From Deltaproteobacteria bacterium (GTDB lineage Bacteria; Myxococcota_A; Polyangia; JAAYKL01): 64,000 nt of DNA. Positions 62,571 through 64,000 of the stretch are shown here, piece by piece (positions within the stretch are counted from its first letter, which is position 1; every line of letters starts with the position of its first letter). The notes under the pieces were generated by a model, which searched no databases, was not told the DNA's origin, and was given only the letters and a program-made list of their open reading frames with translations. Location of the stretch: positions 1 through 64,000 of the forward strand of contig JAFGQN010000043.1 in assembly GCA_016935665.1 (NCBI GenBank), given 5' to 3'. A program made the position numbers and the translations under genes.

Positions 62571-64000
62571 TCTTGTTGCGTTCACCATGGAGAGCACGAA
62601 TACCAGGGTGGCGTTGGTGTCGATGCGGTGGTTGGAGACGCGCCAGTCGGTGTTGGTGTCGGAGTAGCATTTGCCAGCGTAACGGGAATAACTCCAGCCT
62701 TCGAATTCGTTGGGGCCGCCCACCAGAATTCCGGGAGGCAGCCCGGTAAAACTGTCGTTGCTGTAAATATTTGAATAGATGATTTCAGGAGGGGTCACGC
62801 CCAGTCCGGTGATATAGCTTCTGCCCAGCGGATTCGCCCCCAGCAGATAATTCAGCTGCGCTCTGGCGGCGGTAATCAGTCTGGCATCCGGCGTCTGGCC
62901 CAGGGCGTGGTCCCCCAGGGCAATGGCGGTAATCATCTGGAGGGTTATGGCGTTGCTGAAGGTTTCATAGTCCGATGCGAACCCGTCGTCACCACTGTTG
63001 AGGAAATTGCGCCAGGTGGAGGCGGACCTTCTCAATTGCCGGTTGCGCCACGGGATGAACTGCCTGCGGAACCATCGTTGAATCCGGGGTTGGGCCTGCG
63101 CTGAATCGCTATAGGCGACAAACGCCCGGAACTCAGCGTCGTTTGCGTTGCAGTATGCGGAATGCCAGTCGAAATCAGTGTGTCGGTAGTGGACGCGGAA
63201 GTACGCATCATAGACAGATGAACCAGTGGTGCGAAACAGTTCGGCCGCCGCCCAGAGACGGGTTGCCGAATCAGACATCGCATCGTCCGGGCTTTCGGAA
63301 GATATCGCCAGCGGGTGGTTTTCCAGATAGGCCCAACCGGCGGATGCGGCCCGCAGCAGTGTGTCTGCAAAATGGTTGTCGGTTTCTGCAAAAACGCGGG
63401 TGGCGGTGGCGAGCGCAGCGATGGCCACTGCGGTGGTCGCAGTGGGACGGACATTTTCCTGGCCATTGATGACGTCTTCAATATACCGTTGTTCGACATT
63501 GTCTTCGGGGCGGCAGGACGCATTCTTCGGACAACGGTCGGGAGAAACCCGCTCATAAAAACCACCGGAGGTTGAATCCTGCATTTTAAGCAAACCGTTC
63601 AATCCCCATCTGGCTTCGTCGACCAGGTCTGCAATGGCATTTCCACTTTCCGGAATGTTCAGATGGTCGGTACGCGTGATGGGAAACAGAACATGTGTGT
63701 TGACAATATCCGCAATGGTCAGCGCAGCCACCCGCGTGGACCTGGCGAATCCACCCCCATCGTACCAGCCCGTTGAAACGTCGTGTATGGCGCCACTCGA
63801 TCGTAACTGCGCTGTTTCATCACCGGGATGACCGACGCCGCGGGGAAATCCTTCGGCAAACGCATCCTCAATGGCCATGCCCTGACGCTGATAGTAAAAG
63901 TATCGGCCGGCATCGCGCAGGGCCGAAGCGAATACATCCGCACCAATCTCAAAAACAGATGAGGTCAACTGCTCAGTGCCCGGAACGTCGAGATAATATT
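62559..64000 (-). CDS. GH9 cellulase-like protein, partial at window edge, with altered catalytic motifs
   Basis: At least 480 residues; the frame is open to the window edge (LDVPGTEQLTSS before FEIGADVFASALRDAGRYFYYQ), so the 5' end lies outside. GH9 landmarks: YYQRQGMAIEDAF, GHPGDE, GWYDGGGFARS, NYLLGANPLGRSYITGLG, and ATLVFVLSM near the C-terminus. The DAGD motif with the catalytic base reads DGGG, and the C-terminal NEVxI with the catalytic acid reads NHRI. Both expected catalytic acids thus seem absent. It may bind glucans without cutting them, or be a divergent member; the fold assignment is firm, the inactivity is inferred. Confidence 0.78.
   Translation of the reverse strand, partial: YYLDVPGTEQLTSSVFEIGADVFASALRDAGRYFYYQRQGMAIEDAFAEGFPRGVGHPGDETAQLRSSGAIHDVSTGWYDGGGFARSTRVAALTIADIVNTHVLFPITRTDHLNIPESGNAIADLVDEARWGLNGLLKMQDSTSGGFYERVSPDRCPKNASCRPEDNVEQRYIEDVINGQENVRPTATTAVAIAALATATRVFAETDNHFADTLLRAASAGWAYLENHPLAISSESPDDAMSDSATRLWAAAELFRTTGSSVYDAYFRVHYRHTDFDWHSAYCNANDAEFRAFVAYSDSAQAQPRIQRWFRRQFIPWRNRQLRRSASTWRNFLNSGDDGFASDYETFSNAITLQMITAIALGDHALGQTPDARLITAARAQLNYLLGANPLGRSYITGLGVTPPEIIYSNIYSNDSFTGLPPGILVGGPNEFEGWSYSRYAGKCYSDTNTDWRVSNHRIDTNATLVFVLSMVNATRSLL

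Overview
The window looks like chromosomal DNA from an uncultured Gram-negative bacterium of the Myxococcota / former Deltaproteobacteria. This rests on an MglA-like GTPase, a myxobacterial-type cysteine-rich repeat in the pectin lyase lipoprotein, thrombospondin type 3 calcium repeats, hybrid histidine kinases, a PEGA-like protein, a Ser/Thr-kinase-like protein and many lipoproteins with long Asp/Thr/Ser tethers. The assignment is an inference from gene content; no rRNA, tRNA or CRISPR array was seen.

Left part (1-20 kb): a REP-associated tyrosine transposase sits inside an array of REP palindromes, followed by exbB-exbD, a hybrid histidine kinase with a receiver partner, a sulfotransferase, lgt, a PEGA-like membrane protein, a phospholipid acyltransferase overlapping an epimerase-like gene, a second hybrid kinase, and an outer-membrane pair (OmpA-type porin plus TSP3 protein, translationally coupled) divergent from a CAP/TPR lipoprotein.

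Middle (20-50 kb): an ABC-F ATPase, an AI-2E family transporter, a GH10-like lipoprotein that has lost both catalytic glutamates, a lipoprotein with three six-cysteine modules, nudC, a TonB-like protein, a CPBP protease, an outer-membrane barrel, the MglA-like GTPase, a WD40 lipoprotein, an amidase, two convergent class II aldolases of different subtypes, a giant pseudokinase with a TPR partner, and an operon of YbjN-like protein, outer-membrane barrel and ten-heme cytochrome c that may conduct electrons across the outer membrane. polA follows.

Right part (50-64 kb): an accessory, carbohydrate-active region with tethered lipoproteins (GH114, PL11), an SdrD-B surface protein broken by a frameshift, a collagen-like lipoprotein, a GH9-like protein running off the edge, and debris: a collapsed lipoprotein gene, a parA fragment and a transposase pseudogene. 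Several of these lesions are one-base changes in A/T runs.

Taken together, the window encodes cell-surface biology: lipoprotein maturation (lgt), energy transduction (ExbBD, TonB-like), outer-membrane barrels, and a set of tethered surface proteins aimed at polysaccharides. Some of these, together with the kinase-like and epimerase-like proteins, keep the fold but lack the expected catalytic residues. Two families of REP-like palindromes punctuate the intergenic spaces.
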